Below are positions 46,103 through 55,706 of a stretch of DNA of 64,000 nucleotides, piece after piece; the first letter of the stretch is position 1, and each line of letters opens with the position of its first letter. A model generated the notes under the pieces. That model was not told the origin of the DNA and did no database searches. It saw only the letters and a program-made list of their open reading frames with translations. Location: positions 310,001 to 374,000 of the forward strand of contig PVNI01000003.1 in the NCBI GenBank assembly GCA_003001795.1, written 5' to 3'. The DNA is from Actinomadura viridilutea. GTDB lineage: Bacteria; Actinomycetota; Actinomycetes; Streptosporangiales; Streptosporangiaceae. The translations under genes and the position numbers were made by a program.

Positions 46103-46858
46103 ATGCCCACGACTGACGCCGTCTCCTCCCCCGCACCGGAGTCCGTACCCGACGCGGTACCCGAGCCGCCTCCTCGGGACTGGTGGGTCATGATCGGTAT
46201 GACGATCGCGGCCGCGTCCGCCGCCGTGGCGAGCTTCTCGGGGCTGTACGGGCTGGCAGCCATGGCCGGCTGGCCCGTACGGCTCGCCTGGCTGTTGCCG
46301 CTCACGCTCGACGCGCACGCCATGACCTCGGCGCGCGTGTGGCTGGCCGCGTCGACCAGGTCGCAAGCCGCGCGCCGGTTCGCGCGGGCGAACGCGCTCG
46401 GCGCGATCGCGGCCAGTATCACTGGCAATGCGGCGTACCACGCCATCGGTACCGGACTGCTCGACGTGACGTGGCCGATCGTCGTCCTTGTCGGTGCCGT
46501 CCCCGCAGCCGTCCTCGGGCTCACCGCACACCTTCACGCACTGCGTAACCGAACCGATCCGGTTACGCCGTCGAGGGACGGTACCGGGGACAACACTGCG
46601 GATAGAGAGGCGGAGAGCAGCAAGAAGCCCAAGCGGCGTTCCACAGGCAACCGGCACCGGGCCCGATACCGGACCGCTGACGACTTGTACGCCGCAGCAC
46701 GGGCCGCGGACGCTCGATACCGCCAGATCCACGGACGCCCGATCACGCGGGACGCGCTCCGCACCGAACTGCGCATCAGTACACCCCGCGCCAGCGAACT
46801 CCGGCGCCGTCTCCTGGACCCGGACCGCACCGAGCCTGACGACGCCGACAAGACCTGA
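46103..46858 (+). CDS. SpdB-like DUF2637 membrane protein
   Basis: 251 residues. Four hydrophobic segments in the first 150 residues (MIGMTIAAASAAVASFSGLYG, WPVRLAWLLPLTLDAHAM, ALGAIAASITGNAAYHAIG, WPIVVLVGAVPAAVLGLTAH), the DUF2637 pattern, then a basic C-terminal part with a helix-turn-helix-like end (GRPITRDALRTELRISTPRASELRRRL). DUF2637/SpdB proteins help plasmid spread between hyphal compartments. GAAGGA upstream of ATG 46103. Confidence 0.82.
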   Translation: MPTTDAVSSPAPESVPDAVPEPPPRDWWVMIGMTIAAASAAVASFSGLYGLAAMAGWPVRLAWLLPLTLDAHAMTSARVWLAASTRSQAARRFARANALGAIAASITGNAAYHAIGTGLLDVTWPIVVLVGAVPAAVLGLTAHLHALRNRTDPVTPSRDGTGDNTADREAESSKKPKRRSTGNRHRARYRTADDLYAAARAADARYRQIHGRPITRDALRTELRISTPRASELRRRLLDPDRTEPDDADKT

Positions 46859-46909
46859 CCTCTGCCGGACCGTCCGCTCCCTGCCCGCTCCGAAAGGAGG
46901 TGATTGATC

Positions 46910-47104
46910 TTGACCGTGTCCGTACCGATCGTGGTCATCCTCGGCGCGGTCGTGTGTGTCGCCTGGCGGTACATGGGACTGCGCGCATGGCACGTGACCG
47001 TGTGCCTTCTCCTCGGCCTCTACCTGGCCGCCACCAGTACCGGTTCCGAGATTCGCCGCGTGGTGACCGTCCTCGCCAACGCTCTGTCCGGCTCACAGCC
47101 GTGA
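46910..47104 (+). CDS. small membrane protein
   Basis: 64 residues from TTG 46910, chosen because the perfect ribosome site AAAGGAGG ends 9 nt upstream. Two hydrophobic stretches: VSVPIVVILGAVVCVAWRYM and WHVTVCLLLGLYLAATSTG. Typical of the tiny Spd proteins in transfer operons. Confidence 0.6.
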   Translation: MTVSVPIVVILGAVVCVAWRYMGLRAWHVTVCLLLGLYLAATSTGSEIRRVVTVLANALSGSQP

Positions 47105-47131
47105 CACGCGTCCCGAAAGGAGGGATGCCTA

Positions 47132-47476
47132 GTGCCCAACGCTCCGCACCTCAACAGCGTCGACCTTCAGGAGGTCCGCACCCGCAACCGCATCGCCCGA
47201 GAGACCGTCGCCGCTTTGTCCGCCAGGATGCCGCGCCTCTCGCGTCTGTGGCTCATCCTCAGCGTTGCCCTTGACGACACGTCCCGGCTCGCCATCGAGG
47301 TCAAAACCCTCGGCGCCCGACTGACCAAGGTTCGTCGCGACTGGGCCAATCTGGCGGCCGCCGCCCGAGCCACTCTCACCGCCCACATTGACGACGAGCC
47401 CGACCCCTTGTGGTACCTGCGCGACGAGCTTCGCGCGCAAGGGCACCTCCCGCCCCAGGAATGGGGGCGCTCATGA
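47132..47476 (+). CDS. hypothetical protein of the transfer operon
   Basis: 114 residues, soluble and helical: RTRNRIARETVAALSARMPR, SRLAIEVKTLGARLTKVRRD, WANLAAAARATLTAHIDDEP. GTG 47132 has AAAGGAGGG upstream. Its stop overlaps the translocase start (ATGA), so both are made together. Function unknown. Confidence 0.6.
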   Translation: MPNAPHLNSVDLQEVRTRNRIARETVAALSARMPRLSRLWLILSVALDDTSRLAIEVKTLGARLTKVRRDWANLAAAARATLTAHIDDEPDPLWYLRDELRAQGHLPPQEWGRS

Positions 47477-49299
47477 CCCGAACGCGTGGCCTGCGCCGTC
47501 ACGCACGCCGCATGCGGCGTGCCGGCCTTCAGCCGATGATCGTCATCAACTCCGACGACCAGCTTCCCGACGTGATCGCGGTCGTTCTCGGCCGTGCGCT
47601 GTGGCGCTATCGCTCCGAGCTCGCACCGTTCACGTTGGCGCTCATACTCCTCATCACGGCCGTGACACTGCATGTGACTCACCCGGGTTGGTGGGTGGCC
47701 ATCCTGATCGGCACAGCCTTGTCCGCGTGGCTTCTGGCGCTCGCCGGTCACCGCGTCGGACTGACCCTGCGCGCTGAACGCCTGTACGCCGCAACCGTCG
47801 CTTTCGCGGCCGGCGGCTGGCTGGCTGCCGCTACTGCCCTCGGCGTGCTGTACCGGCCGCTGCCGCAACTACTCTTCTTCGCGACATTCGTTCTCGGCAT
47901 CCCTTGGTGGCTGCACCGACGACGCCGCGCACGAGTCCGTGTCGAACGCCAGCTTGCCGCGTGGCCGGACATCTCCCAGGCCATCGGACTGACAGGCTCA
48001 CGCGTCCAGTCCGCAATTGTCGACCTGTGGGGCTGGCGCGCCCGAGTCGCCCTCGCACGCGGCCAGACCATCCAGGACGTGACAGCCAAGATCCCCGCCC
48101 TCGAATCGGCCCTCGGAACCTACCGCGGAGCGGTCCGCGTCTATCCCACCACCGACGACCGAGCCAACCGGTGCGAACTGCGCGTGCTCGACATCGACCC
48201 GCACGCCGACGCGATCCCCTGGCCCGGACCGTCCGTCACGACGATCACCGAACCGCTCGACCTCGGCCCGTTCGAAGACGCTGCCCCCGCACACGTGCTC
48301 ATCCTCCGCCGGCACCTCCTCATAGGAGGCGCCACCGGATCGGGCAAGAGCGGCGGAATCAACGTCCTCATCGGCAACCTGTCCGCGTGCCGCGATGTGG
48401 TCATCTGGGCCGTCGACCTCAAACGCGGCATGGAACTCCGGCCGTGGGCATCCTGCATCGATCGCCTCGCCACCACACCCGAGCAAGCCCGCGCTCTGCT
48501 GCGCGACGCCGTGGCCATCCTGGAAGCGCGTGCCGATCACCTCGCAGCAACCGGCCGCCGCGTGTGGGAGCCCTCGCCAAAGATGCCCGCGCTCATCATC
48601 ATCATCGACGAGTACGCCGAACTCAGCGACGAAGCCCCGGAGGCCACCGGCTACACCGACTCCATCGCACGGCGCGGACGGGCCGTGGCCGTCCAGCTCA
48701 TCGCAGCCACCCAACGCCCGACGCAGAAGGCCATGGGCAAGGGCGCCGTGCGGTCCCAGATGGACGTACGGATCGCCTTCCGCGTCCGGGAACGCCGGGA
48801 CGTCGACCTCATCCTCGGACAGGGCATGCTCAATGCCGGATGGCAGGCGCACTCCCTCGACGCCCCTGGCAAGTTCCTCCTGAGCGCACCTGAGCACGAC
48901 GTACCTCGGCGCGCCCGAGCATTCCTGCTCACCGACGACATGGTTCGCGAGACCGCCAACCGCCATGCGCTGTCACGTCCCCAACTCGACGAGATCTCCC
49001 GCCGCGCGGTTGAGGAAGCCGCAACACTCGCCGCCACCGCACACGCCACCGAGAACCCACGGGAGCCCGAGCCGGCCACCGCACAGCCCGAGCCCAAGGA
49101 GACACCGGAGGCGACCCTGTGGGCGATGCTGAAAGCGGCTCCCCCGGAGGGCATCCCCGTGCCGCACCTTATGAACGCGACCGGCAAGAGCCGCCGATGG
49201 GTCTACTACCAACTCAACGGCCACGCGACCGCCGGACGAGCCGTCCAGATCAGCCGCGGACGCTGGCGCGCCAGCGACCACACCGACCACTCTCCGTAA
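47473..49299 (+). CDS. FtsK/SpoIIIE-type conjugative DNA translocase (TraB/TraSA type)
   Basis: 608 residues. N-terminal membrane part with two to four hydrophobic segments (about 45-150). Motor domain about 240-500: Walker A GGATGSGKSG with K292, Walker B IIIIDEYAEL with D379, and arginine-finger-like RRGRAVAVQLIAATQRPTQ. C-terminal tail from about 550 contains a winged-helix-like piece (GIPVPHLMNATGKSRRWVYY then QISRGRWRAS), the part that in TraB reads clt repeats. It pumps double-stranded DNA between mycelia in actinomycete conjugation. Last gene of the operon. Confidence 0.9.
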   Translation: MTRTRGLRRHARRMRRAGLQPMIVINSDDQLPDVIAVVLGRALWRYRSELAPFTLALILLITAVTLHVTHPGWWVAILIGTALSAWLLALAGHRVGLTLRAERLYAATVAFAAGGWLAAATALGVLYRPLPQLLFFATFVLGIPWWLHRRRRARVRVERQLAAWPDISQAIGLTGSRVQSAIVDLWGWRARVALARGQTIQDVTAKIPALESALGTYRGAVRVYPTTDDRANRCELRVLDIDPHADAIPWPGPSVTTITEPLDLGPFEDAAPAHVLILRRHLLIGGATGSGKSGGINVLIGNLSACRDVVIWAVDLKRGMELRPWASCIDRLATTPEQARALLRDAVAILEARADHLAATGRRVWEPSPKMPALIIIIDEYAELSDEAPEATGYTDSIARRGRAVAVQLIAATQRPTQKAMGKGAVRSQMDVRIAFRVRERRDVDLILGQGMLNAGWQAHSLDAPGKFLLSAPEHDVPRRARAFLLTDDMVRETANRHALSRPQLDEISRRAVEEAATLAATAHATENPREPEPATAQPEPKETPEATLWAMLKAAPPEGIPVPHLMNATGKSRRWVYYQLNGHATAGRAVQISRGRWRASDHTDHSP

Positions 49300-49301
49300 T
49301 C

Positions 49302-49378
49302 GTGCACGGGTTCGTGCAATGCACGTCCCTCACGCTCGCCTGCACGTCATGGACGTGGTTGCACATTGCACGTGCACA
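49302..49378. repeat. TGCAC repeats just after the translocase (possible clt)
   Basis: TGCAC occurs at 49303, 49320, 49341, 49360, 49368 and 49373, with GTGCA on the same strand at 49302, 49314 and 49372. Six copies in under 80 bp beside a TraB-like gene is the position where cis-acting transfer (clt) loci with short repeats are found. Function is inference. Confidence 0.45.
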
Positions 49379-49499
49379 ACACCTACACGACCACCCGATA
49401 CTCAGCGTGAAGACCGTTATGATCATCCTTTGCCTTGGACTTCGCTGCCCAAATTGTCGGCCCCTGTCTTGCCAGGGCAGCGGCGGGGGTAGCGGCACA

Positions 49500-50785
49500 A
49501 TCAAGGTCCTTGACCATCCCGAAGGACGGCCACCACCCGCGTTTGGCTGAGCCAGCACGACGATAGGCACCTTGTTGCGATCCTTGGCCGTCGCGAAGGA
49601 CGGCCGCCACCCCCGGAGTTGACGTCGCTGCTTGCCGACCATGAAGCCGTTGCGATCCTCGGCCGTCCCGAAGGACGGCCGCCACCGGCGAGGCCTTCTC
49701 ACCGGACGGCTCAGGGATGACGTTGCGATCCTCGGCCGTCCCGAAGGACGGCCGCCACTTCCGCAACGCGTGCGGCCTGCCCGCCACCAGCGTGTTGCAT
49801 CCTCGGCCGTCCCGAAGGACGGCCGCCACGTCATCCAACGGCAGCCCGTGCAGGTAGGTGACGCCGTTGCGATCCTCGGCCGTCCCGAAGGACGGCCGCC
49901 ACGATACTTCTCACATCCCACCAAAGAAAGGAAGAGGAGTTGCGATCCTCGGCCGTCCCGAAGGACGGCCGCCACGCCGGCCCGCGTCACACCCCGCGCG
50001 GGCCGGTCACGGTTGCGATCCTCGGCCGTCCCGAAGGACGGCCGCCACATGGGGTCTCAGCGCCCCATCTTCCTCTCTTTTAAGTTGCGATCCTCGGCCG
50101 TCCCGAAGGACGGCCGCCACGTGGATCACGGAACAGACTGTTGCTTATCTGAGTGTTGCGATCCTCGGCCGTCCCGAAGGACGGCTGCCACTCGGACCGG
50201 TCCGGCATGCTGTCGTACAGCTCCTGGTTGCGATCCTCGGCCGTCCCGAAGGACGGCCGCCACTCGTCGAGGGCGGGTTCCCCGGGTCCGGCGGGTCCAT
50301 GTTGCGATCCTCGGCCGTCCCGAAGGACGGCCGCCACGTGGCTTCGCGCCAGGCGCGCGCGAGACGGCTCACCGTGTTGCGATCCTCGGCCGTCCCGAAG
50401 GACGGCCGCCACGCGGGCCCCTGTGTGTGCGCGACTGTGCGGAGGGTGAAAGTTGCGATCCTCGGCCGTCCCGAAGGACGGCCGCCACGTGTCCAGCGCC
50501 GGACGGGGCCCGTCAAGGGTGGCGTTGCGATCCTCGGCCGTCCCGAAGGACGGCCGCCACCGCCTCTCAACGGTCAGGAGGTGCTGGCGTGAGCGAAACG
50601 TTGCGATCCTCGGCCGTCCCGAAGGACGGCCGCCACCGGCTGGCGTCGCCTTGCCGTCGACCTCGGGGACGACGTTGCGATCCTCGGCCGTCCCGAAGGA
50701 CGGCCGCCACGTGCGCCGGTCTGGCCCGGGTCGGCTGACGCACACAGGGTTGCGATCCTCGGCCGTCCCGAAGGACGGCCGCCAC
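49500..50785 (-). CRISPR. type I-C CRISPR array, 18 repeats, 17 spacers
   Basis: 37-nt repeats, on the forward strand starting GTTGCGATCC and ending CCGCCAC, with an 8-bp stem GGCCGTCC/GGACGGCC closed by a CGAA tetraloop (TTCG on the transcript). Repeat starts: 49500 (degenerate), 49574, 49649, 49722, 49794 (36 nt, one base deleted), 49866, 49939, 50012, 50084, 50155, 50227, 50301, 50376, 50452, 50524, 50600, 50674, 50749. Spacers are 34-39 nt. Decay at the 49.5-kb end and cas2 at the other end place the leader at 50.79 kb, so crRNAs are read from the reverse strand. Confidence 0.98.
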
Positions 50786-50928
50786 GCCGGTTGACCAGGG
50801 TTCTTGTCGATCGCGTAGAGAGCGCGAGTCGACAAGCCCGTAGACAAACCGGATTGTTTGGACATTTTCCTTCGGCGTGACCGGTGTGTCGCGTGTGTAC
50901 TTGGGGTTCCGAACCTCGCGCTGTTTGA
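50786..50928 (-). promoter_or_regulatory. CRISPR leader between cas2 and first repeat
   Basis: 143 bp, less GC-rich than its surroundings. Contains the inverted repeat CTTGTCGA (50803-50810) / TCGACAAG (50829-50836), extended by TCGCG/CGCGA with a bulge, 18 bp from the first repeat. Should hold the array promoter; no hexamers are certain. Confidence 0.6.
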
Positions 50929-52253
<1,325 letters not shown>

Positions 52254-52275
52254 CGGAAGCCTCGCGGGAGTGGGG

Positions 52276-52935
52276 TCACGGGTGGTCCTGGTCGTCGATG
52301 GTGTACAAGGCTTTGAGGGCGCGTCGGAAGCGTCGGGTGCCGGCGAGCACTTTCGGCATGCAGTCGGTGGCCATGGAGCAGCGTCGGCAGCGGATGTCGG
52401 CCGACGGGGGCGGCAGTCGGCTGTTGTTGAGCATGGTCCGCACAGCCCGGGTGTGTTCGACTACAAGGGCACGCAGGGCGTCATCCACGACAACCATGTG
52501 GCGCCTGCGGTCGGCCGCCGAGTACACGGCCGCCTGCGGCACGGGGCGCTTGAACATGCTCTCCAAGCACATGGCCTGGGCAGCGACTTGGATGTCGGCG
52601 GGGCCGTCGGGGTGGTAGCGGCCGGACTTGTGCTCTACAGGCAGGATGGTGCCGTCGGCGTGCAGTTCGACCGTGTCGCATCTGCCGGTCAGCCCGTGGC
52701 CGTCATGCCAGACGGGGAGAGCGTGCAGGGTCCGCACGGTGCCGCGCCCTTGATTGCCGGACGTGTCGACGCGCTGGTGCAGCAGCGTTCCGCGCAGAGT
52801 TGCGGCGTCGTCGACGAAGGCGTCCTCCAGCAGGATCAGCCCGCACTGGCGGGGACAGTAGGCGTGGTGCTCGAGTGCGGAGAGGGGGACCTGCACCAGG
52901 CCCCCCTCTGGCCGAGCGGTGGTGTTGGTGGTCAT
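52276..52935 (-). CDS. cas4: Cas4 (type I-C)
   Basis: 219 residues, RecB-like nuclease fold. Iron-sulfur cysteines: YCPRQC near residue 27-31 and a C-terminal CRRCSMATDC. Nuclease residues in LRGTLLHQRVD (His), RCDTVE (Asp) and PVEHKSGRYH (Glu, Lys). Trims and orients prespacers by PAM. Overlaps the cas7 stop by 4 nt. Confidence 0.95.
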   Translation of the reverse strand: MTTNTTARPEGGLVQVPLSALEHHAYCPRQCGLILLEDAFVDDAATLRGTLLHQRVDTSGNQGRGTVRTLHALPVWHDGHGLTGRCDTVELHADGTILPVEHKSGRYHPDGPADIQVAAQAMCLESMFKRPVPQAAVYSAADRRRHMVVVDDALRALVVEHTRAVRTMLNNSRLPPPSADIRCRRCSMATDCMPKVLAGTRRFRRALKALYTIDDQDHP

Positions 52936-53795
52936 CCGATGAGTCTGGTGAGTGTGACGCCGTTAGGCAGGGCGTTGTCGTTGACCTCGATGGTGTAGTC
53001 CTCTATGGAGCGGGCGGTGGCGTCTCCCGGCCCCTTGACCTGGACCAGATCCAGCAGGGTTCGAGCGGGGGCACGGCCGTACTGGTCGTCATGGGTGAAG
53101 ACGTACAGGCCGCGCAGGTTCATCTCGCCGCGGGCCGACGCCCGGTCGTGGTCGAACATCAGGGTGAAGGCGCGCCAGAACTCTTCCAGGTCGGCGCTGC
53201 TCACGCCGGTGCGGGCGGCCAGCGGGGCGCTGAAGTGCCCCTCGCCCCGGTACAGGCCGTAGGGGACGAGGTGTTTGGAGCCCATCTCGGTCGTCTTCTC
53301 CTTGAGGTCCTCCTGCTTGGTGGGGGTGACGCGGGTGATGCCGAACTCCAGCGGGGTTATGGGGTCGATGGAGCGGGAGAAGGTGAGCTGCATGGGTCCC
53401 TGGACCCGGCCGGCCTGCTTGCCCTTCTTGCCAGTGGTCATGACCGCGCCGAACATGCGAACGTCGTAGAAGGCGCGGCACATCCACTGGCGGGCGTCGG
53501 CTTCGGAGGCGTCCTCGCCGAGCTCGGCGTAGGCGCGCTCGTGCTGGGCGTTGAGGGCGACTCCGGCCTCGACGTAGATGTCGTAGCCGGGACGGCGCCG
53601 TTCTTCGTTGAACAGCGCCACCATGTTGCGGATCTTGCGCTTGATGGCCACGTCGGTGATCAGTCCCTGGCCGGAGACAGGGTCGATGCGGGGCATGCCG
53701 CCGCTGTCGGGATCCCCATTGGGGTTGGAATCACGGACTTCGATCAAGAAGACGAAATCGTGCTTGCGAGCAGGGTCGAGGTGAGGGGAGGTCAT
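52932..53795 (-). CDS. cas7: Cas7/Csd2 (type I-C backbone)
   Basis: 287 residues. Csd2 start block FLIEVRDSNPNGDPDSGGMP, then DVAIKRKIRNMVALF, FYDVRMFGAVMTT and GPMQLTFSRSIDPITPLEFG. Forms the crRNA-covering backbone of the Cascade complex. 89 bp separate it from the upstream cas8c end, a wide gap for this operon. Confidence 0.95.
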   Translation of the reverse strand: MTSPHLDPARKHDFVFLIEVRDSNPNGDPDSGGMPRIDPVSGQGLITDVAIKRKIRNMVALFNEERRRPGYDIYVEAGVALNAQHERAYAELGEDASEADARQWMCRAFYDVRMFGAVMTTGKKGKQAGRVQGPMQLTFSRSIDPITPLEFGITRVTPTKQEDLKEKTTEMGSKHLVPYGLYRGEGHFSAPLAARTGVSSADLEEFWRAFTLMFDHDRASARGEMNLRGLYVFTHDDQYGRAPARTLLDLVQVKGPGDATARSIEDYTIEVNDNALPNGVTLTRLIG

Positions 53796-53884
53796 CAGAT
53801 GTCTCTCCTGGCTATGAACCGGCCCTCGGCCATCGTGCGGTGGCCGAGGCGAGATCGTGATGGTCGTTCGGCGGCGCCGGGGCG

Positions 53885-54346
53885 TCAGTCGCCGTCGTCG
53901 TGGTCGTCCGCCCCGTCTTGCTCCTTCATGGCCTTGTACTCGGCGCGGGCGGCGTTGTCTTCAGCACGCTGACGCTCGTAGCCGAGGACGAAGTCGGCCT
54001 GCTGGCGCATCGTCAGCATCGTGGGAATCGGTCCGGCCCGGTCGATCGCCGCGAACACCTCGGTCAGTTTCCTCTCCAGCGCCACACCGGTACCGGGCCT
54101 GTCACGCCGCAGACGCTTGAGATGCGCCTTCGCACCACGGTGAAGGTTGGTGAACACCGCGGCGGGGGCGGTCATCGCGGTGCCGAAGTACTTGTCACCG
54201 ATCGTGGCGTTCAGCTTCGGCAGAGCCGCACGCTGAATGTCCTCCAAGATGGCGAAGGCTCTGCCGCACAGATATGCCTGGCTGGGCTCGGCTTGGAGCG
54301 TGCCTCCGGTGTTCTCACCGTGGCTGGGCGCCTCGGAGTCGGGCAT
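53885..54346 (-). CDS. possible internally started Cas11c small subunit
   Basis: In type I-C systems the small subunit Cas11c is translated from an internal start within cas8c. Here an in-frame ATG at 54346 (MPDSEAPSHGENTGG) would give 153 residues covering the C-terminal helical bundle (RAFAILEDIQRAALPKLNAT to MLTMRQQADFVLGYERQRAE). An A/G-rich AAAGAAAGAA lies about 8 nt upstream. The internal start itself is inference. It lies beyond the nonsense codon, so it would still be made. Confidence 0.45.
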   Translation of the reverse strand: MPDSEAPSHGENTGGTLQAEPSQAYLCGRAFAILEDIQRAALPKLNATIGDKYFGTAMTAPAAVFTNLHRGAKAHLKRLRRDRPGTGVALERKLTEVFAAIDRAGPIPTMLTMRQQADFVLGYERQRAEDNAARAEYKAMKEQDGADDHDDGD

Positions 54347-54721
54347 CGTGGTCGTTCTTTCTTTGCCGGGTGGGTTGACGATCAGCTGCAGCAGCGCGAT
54401 CCGAGGCGCGTCCAGCCGGTGATCGGCCCGGATGCGCTGAAGCAGGTGGGGAAGGAGCTGGGCGGGCAGAGGTGTGCGGTGCATGGCCGCCCGGCGCAAG
54501 GCCGAGTCCACTCCGTGGAGCGCGGTGCGAGCCGCGTACTTCTTCGCTTTGGTGTCCCACCGTCCGGTGGAGGCGGCCAGCCGCCAGATGGGCAGATGCT
54601 GGTAGGTCCCGCTCCAACCGTCGAAGACCTGGTGGACGCGGAACCAGTGGGCGATGTTGTCCCGGAGTTTGGGCAGCGGAATGTCCAGCCAGTCGCGGAC
54701 GACCACCCTGGCGTTGTTCAC
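53885..54721 (-). CDS. cas8c: Cas8c/Csd1, C-terminal part (after in-frame stop)
   Basis: 278 residues from GTG 54721. Continues in the same frame as the gene ending at 54737; the two are separated by one TAA and five sense codons (ALTLG). NNARVVVRDWLDIPLPKL is the conserved Cas8c block that normally follows YALTL. Downstream is the helical region holding the small subunit. Together the two parts give about 604 residues, the normal Cas8c length. Restart at GTG 54721 could rescue a split protein; otherwise this is the downstream half of a pseudogene. Confidence 0.85.
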   Translation of the reverse strand: MNNARVVVRDWLDIPLPKLRDNIAHWFRVHQVFDGWSGTYQHLPIWRLAASTGRWDTKAKKYAARTALHGVDSALRRAAMHRTPLPAQLLPHLLQRIRADHRLDAPRIALLQLIVNPPGKERTTTMPDSEAPSHGENTGGTLQAEPSQAYLCGRAFAILEDIQRAALPKLNATIGDKYFGTAMTAPAAVFTNLHRGAKAHLKRLRRDRPGTGVALERKLTEVFAAIDRAGPIPTMLTMRQQADFVLGYERQRAEDNAARAEYKAMKEQDGADDHDDGD

Positions 54722-54736
54722 TCCCAGGGTCAGCGC

Positions 54737-55699
54737 TTAGTAGGCGTTGGTGTCCACCTCTTCGGCGGCGATGGGGTCGGGCCGATGCTGCAAGGAGTCC
54801 AGCAGCCGCCCCACCGTCTCCGGCGTCGGATCGTCGAGCGCCCCGAGCGGATCGTCCTCGACGGGCTCGCGTGTCCACCAGACGGTCACCGACTCGCTGT
54901 CTCTGCGTCGGCGGTCGGGATCGGCCAGCAGCGAGTTCAAGGCCGCCATCGCCCGTGACCCGCATCTCTCGCACACCGGGGTGTTGGCCAACTGGAGGAC
55001 GCCTCCGCGTCCTTGCGCAGCAGTGTTGATACTGATGAGCTGGGCGTCCTTTCCCGGGCCGCTGGTGGGGATCGCTCCTGACTTGATGCTCTCGGGGATG
55101 GTGGCGAGCAGGTCACCCTCGTCCCCGCACACCAGACAGATCTCACGTGCGCCGCCTTTGCGGTCGCGCACGACCTCGGCCCACGCGCGCCGGGCTGATG
55201 GCAGGTCATGCAGCCACTGTCCGGCGATCATGACGGCGACGTTGTCTCCATGCGCCACCTCTTCTGGCACGGGGAGAGAGCGCAGCCCTCCGGCGTCCAC
55301 GAATCGGCGCATTGCCTGAGCCAAGGGCTCTTCGGGGGCGCTGTCCGCCCAAGCGCGGACCAGGGCGACGTATTCGCCGTTGCGGCGAATCGCCTCTTCC
55401 TGGGCTTTGGTGCTTGATCGTCCGTCGGACAGGTCGGACTTGGGGCGTGCCAGAACGTACTGGGCGGTGTCCACCAGCAGGTACGGCGGTGGTGTCTTGC
55501 CGGAGCGGTAGGCGTAGGGGGCGTTCACGGTCAACGGCTGGTCCTTCGAGCCCTTCGCCGGCCGACGGTCCACGAACCGCCCGCTTTCGCCTCGCTCGTC
55601 GACGACGAGGACCCAATGAACCTGCTTGGGCCGGTAGTAGGGCGGCGGCAGGTCGCTCCCAGGGCGTTCGGCGTATTCGACCAAGCGGTGAATCAGCAC
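54737..55699 (-). CDS. cas8c: Cas8c/Csd1, N-terminal part (ends at premature TAA)
   Basis: 320 residues from GTG 55699 (GAGG upstream). Starts MLIHRLVEYAERPGSDLPPP, with the Csd1 pieces VHWVLVVDERGE, VNAPYAYRSGKTPPPYLLVD, EICLVCGDEGDLLATIPESI and CERCGSRAMAALNSLL (two CxxC pairs, a zinc site). Recognises the PAM and forms the large Cascade subunit. The frame ends DTNAY-TAA where a tyrosine codon is expected before ALTLG. A single base change (TAC or TAT to TAA) would explain it. Confidence 0.9.
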   Translation of the reverse strand: MLIHRLVEYAERPGSDLPPPYYRPKQVHWVLVVDERGESGRFVDRRPAKGSKDQPLTVNAPYAYRSGKTPPPYLLVDTAQYVLARPKSDLSDGRSSTKAQEEAIRRNGEYVALVRAWADSAPEEPLAQAMRRFVDAGGLRSLPVPEEVAHGDNVAVMIAGQWLHDLPSARRAWAEVVRDRKGGAREICLVCGDEGDLLATIPESIKSGAIPTSGPGKDAQLISINTAAQGRGGVLQLANTPVCERCGSRAMAALNSLLADPDRRRRDSESVTVWWTREPVEDDPLGALDDPTPETVGRLLDSLQHRPDPIAAEEVDTNAY

Positions 55700-55706
55700 C
55701 GGATCC

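Larger units (their letters stand above)
44175..49378. mobile_element. AICE-like conjugation module, incomplete
   Basis: A GntR repressor with its zinc-ribbon partner on one side, and on the other side seven co-directional genes ending in an FtsK/TraB translocase, including an SpdB-like DUF2637 protein. This is the order of the transfer part of actinomycete integrative conjugative elements. No RepSA/Prim-Pol replication gene, Xis or tyrosine integrase is visible anywhere in the window, so the element is a remnant, or mobilised in trans. Confidence 0.65.

Noticed and set aside
49632..50738. Open frames across the CRISPR array
   Set aside because: Translate as PSRRTAAT/VAILGRPEGRPP-type repeats produced by the 37-nt repeat; not proteins.
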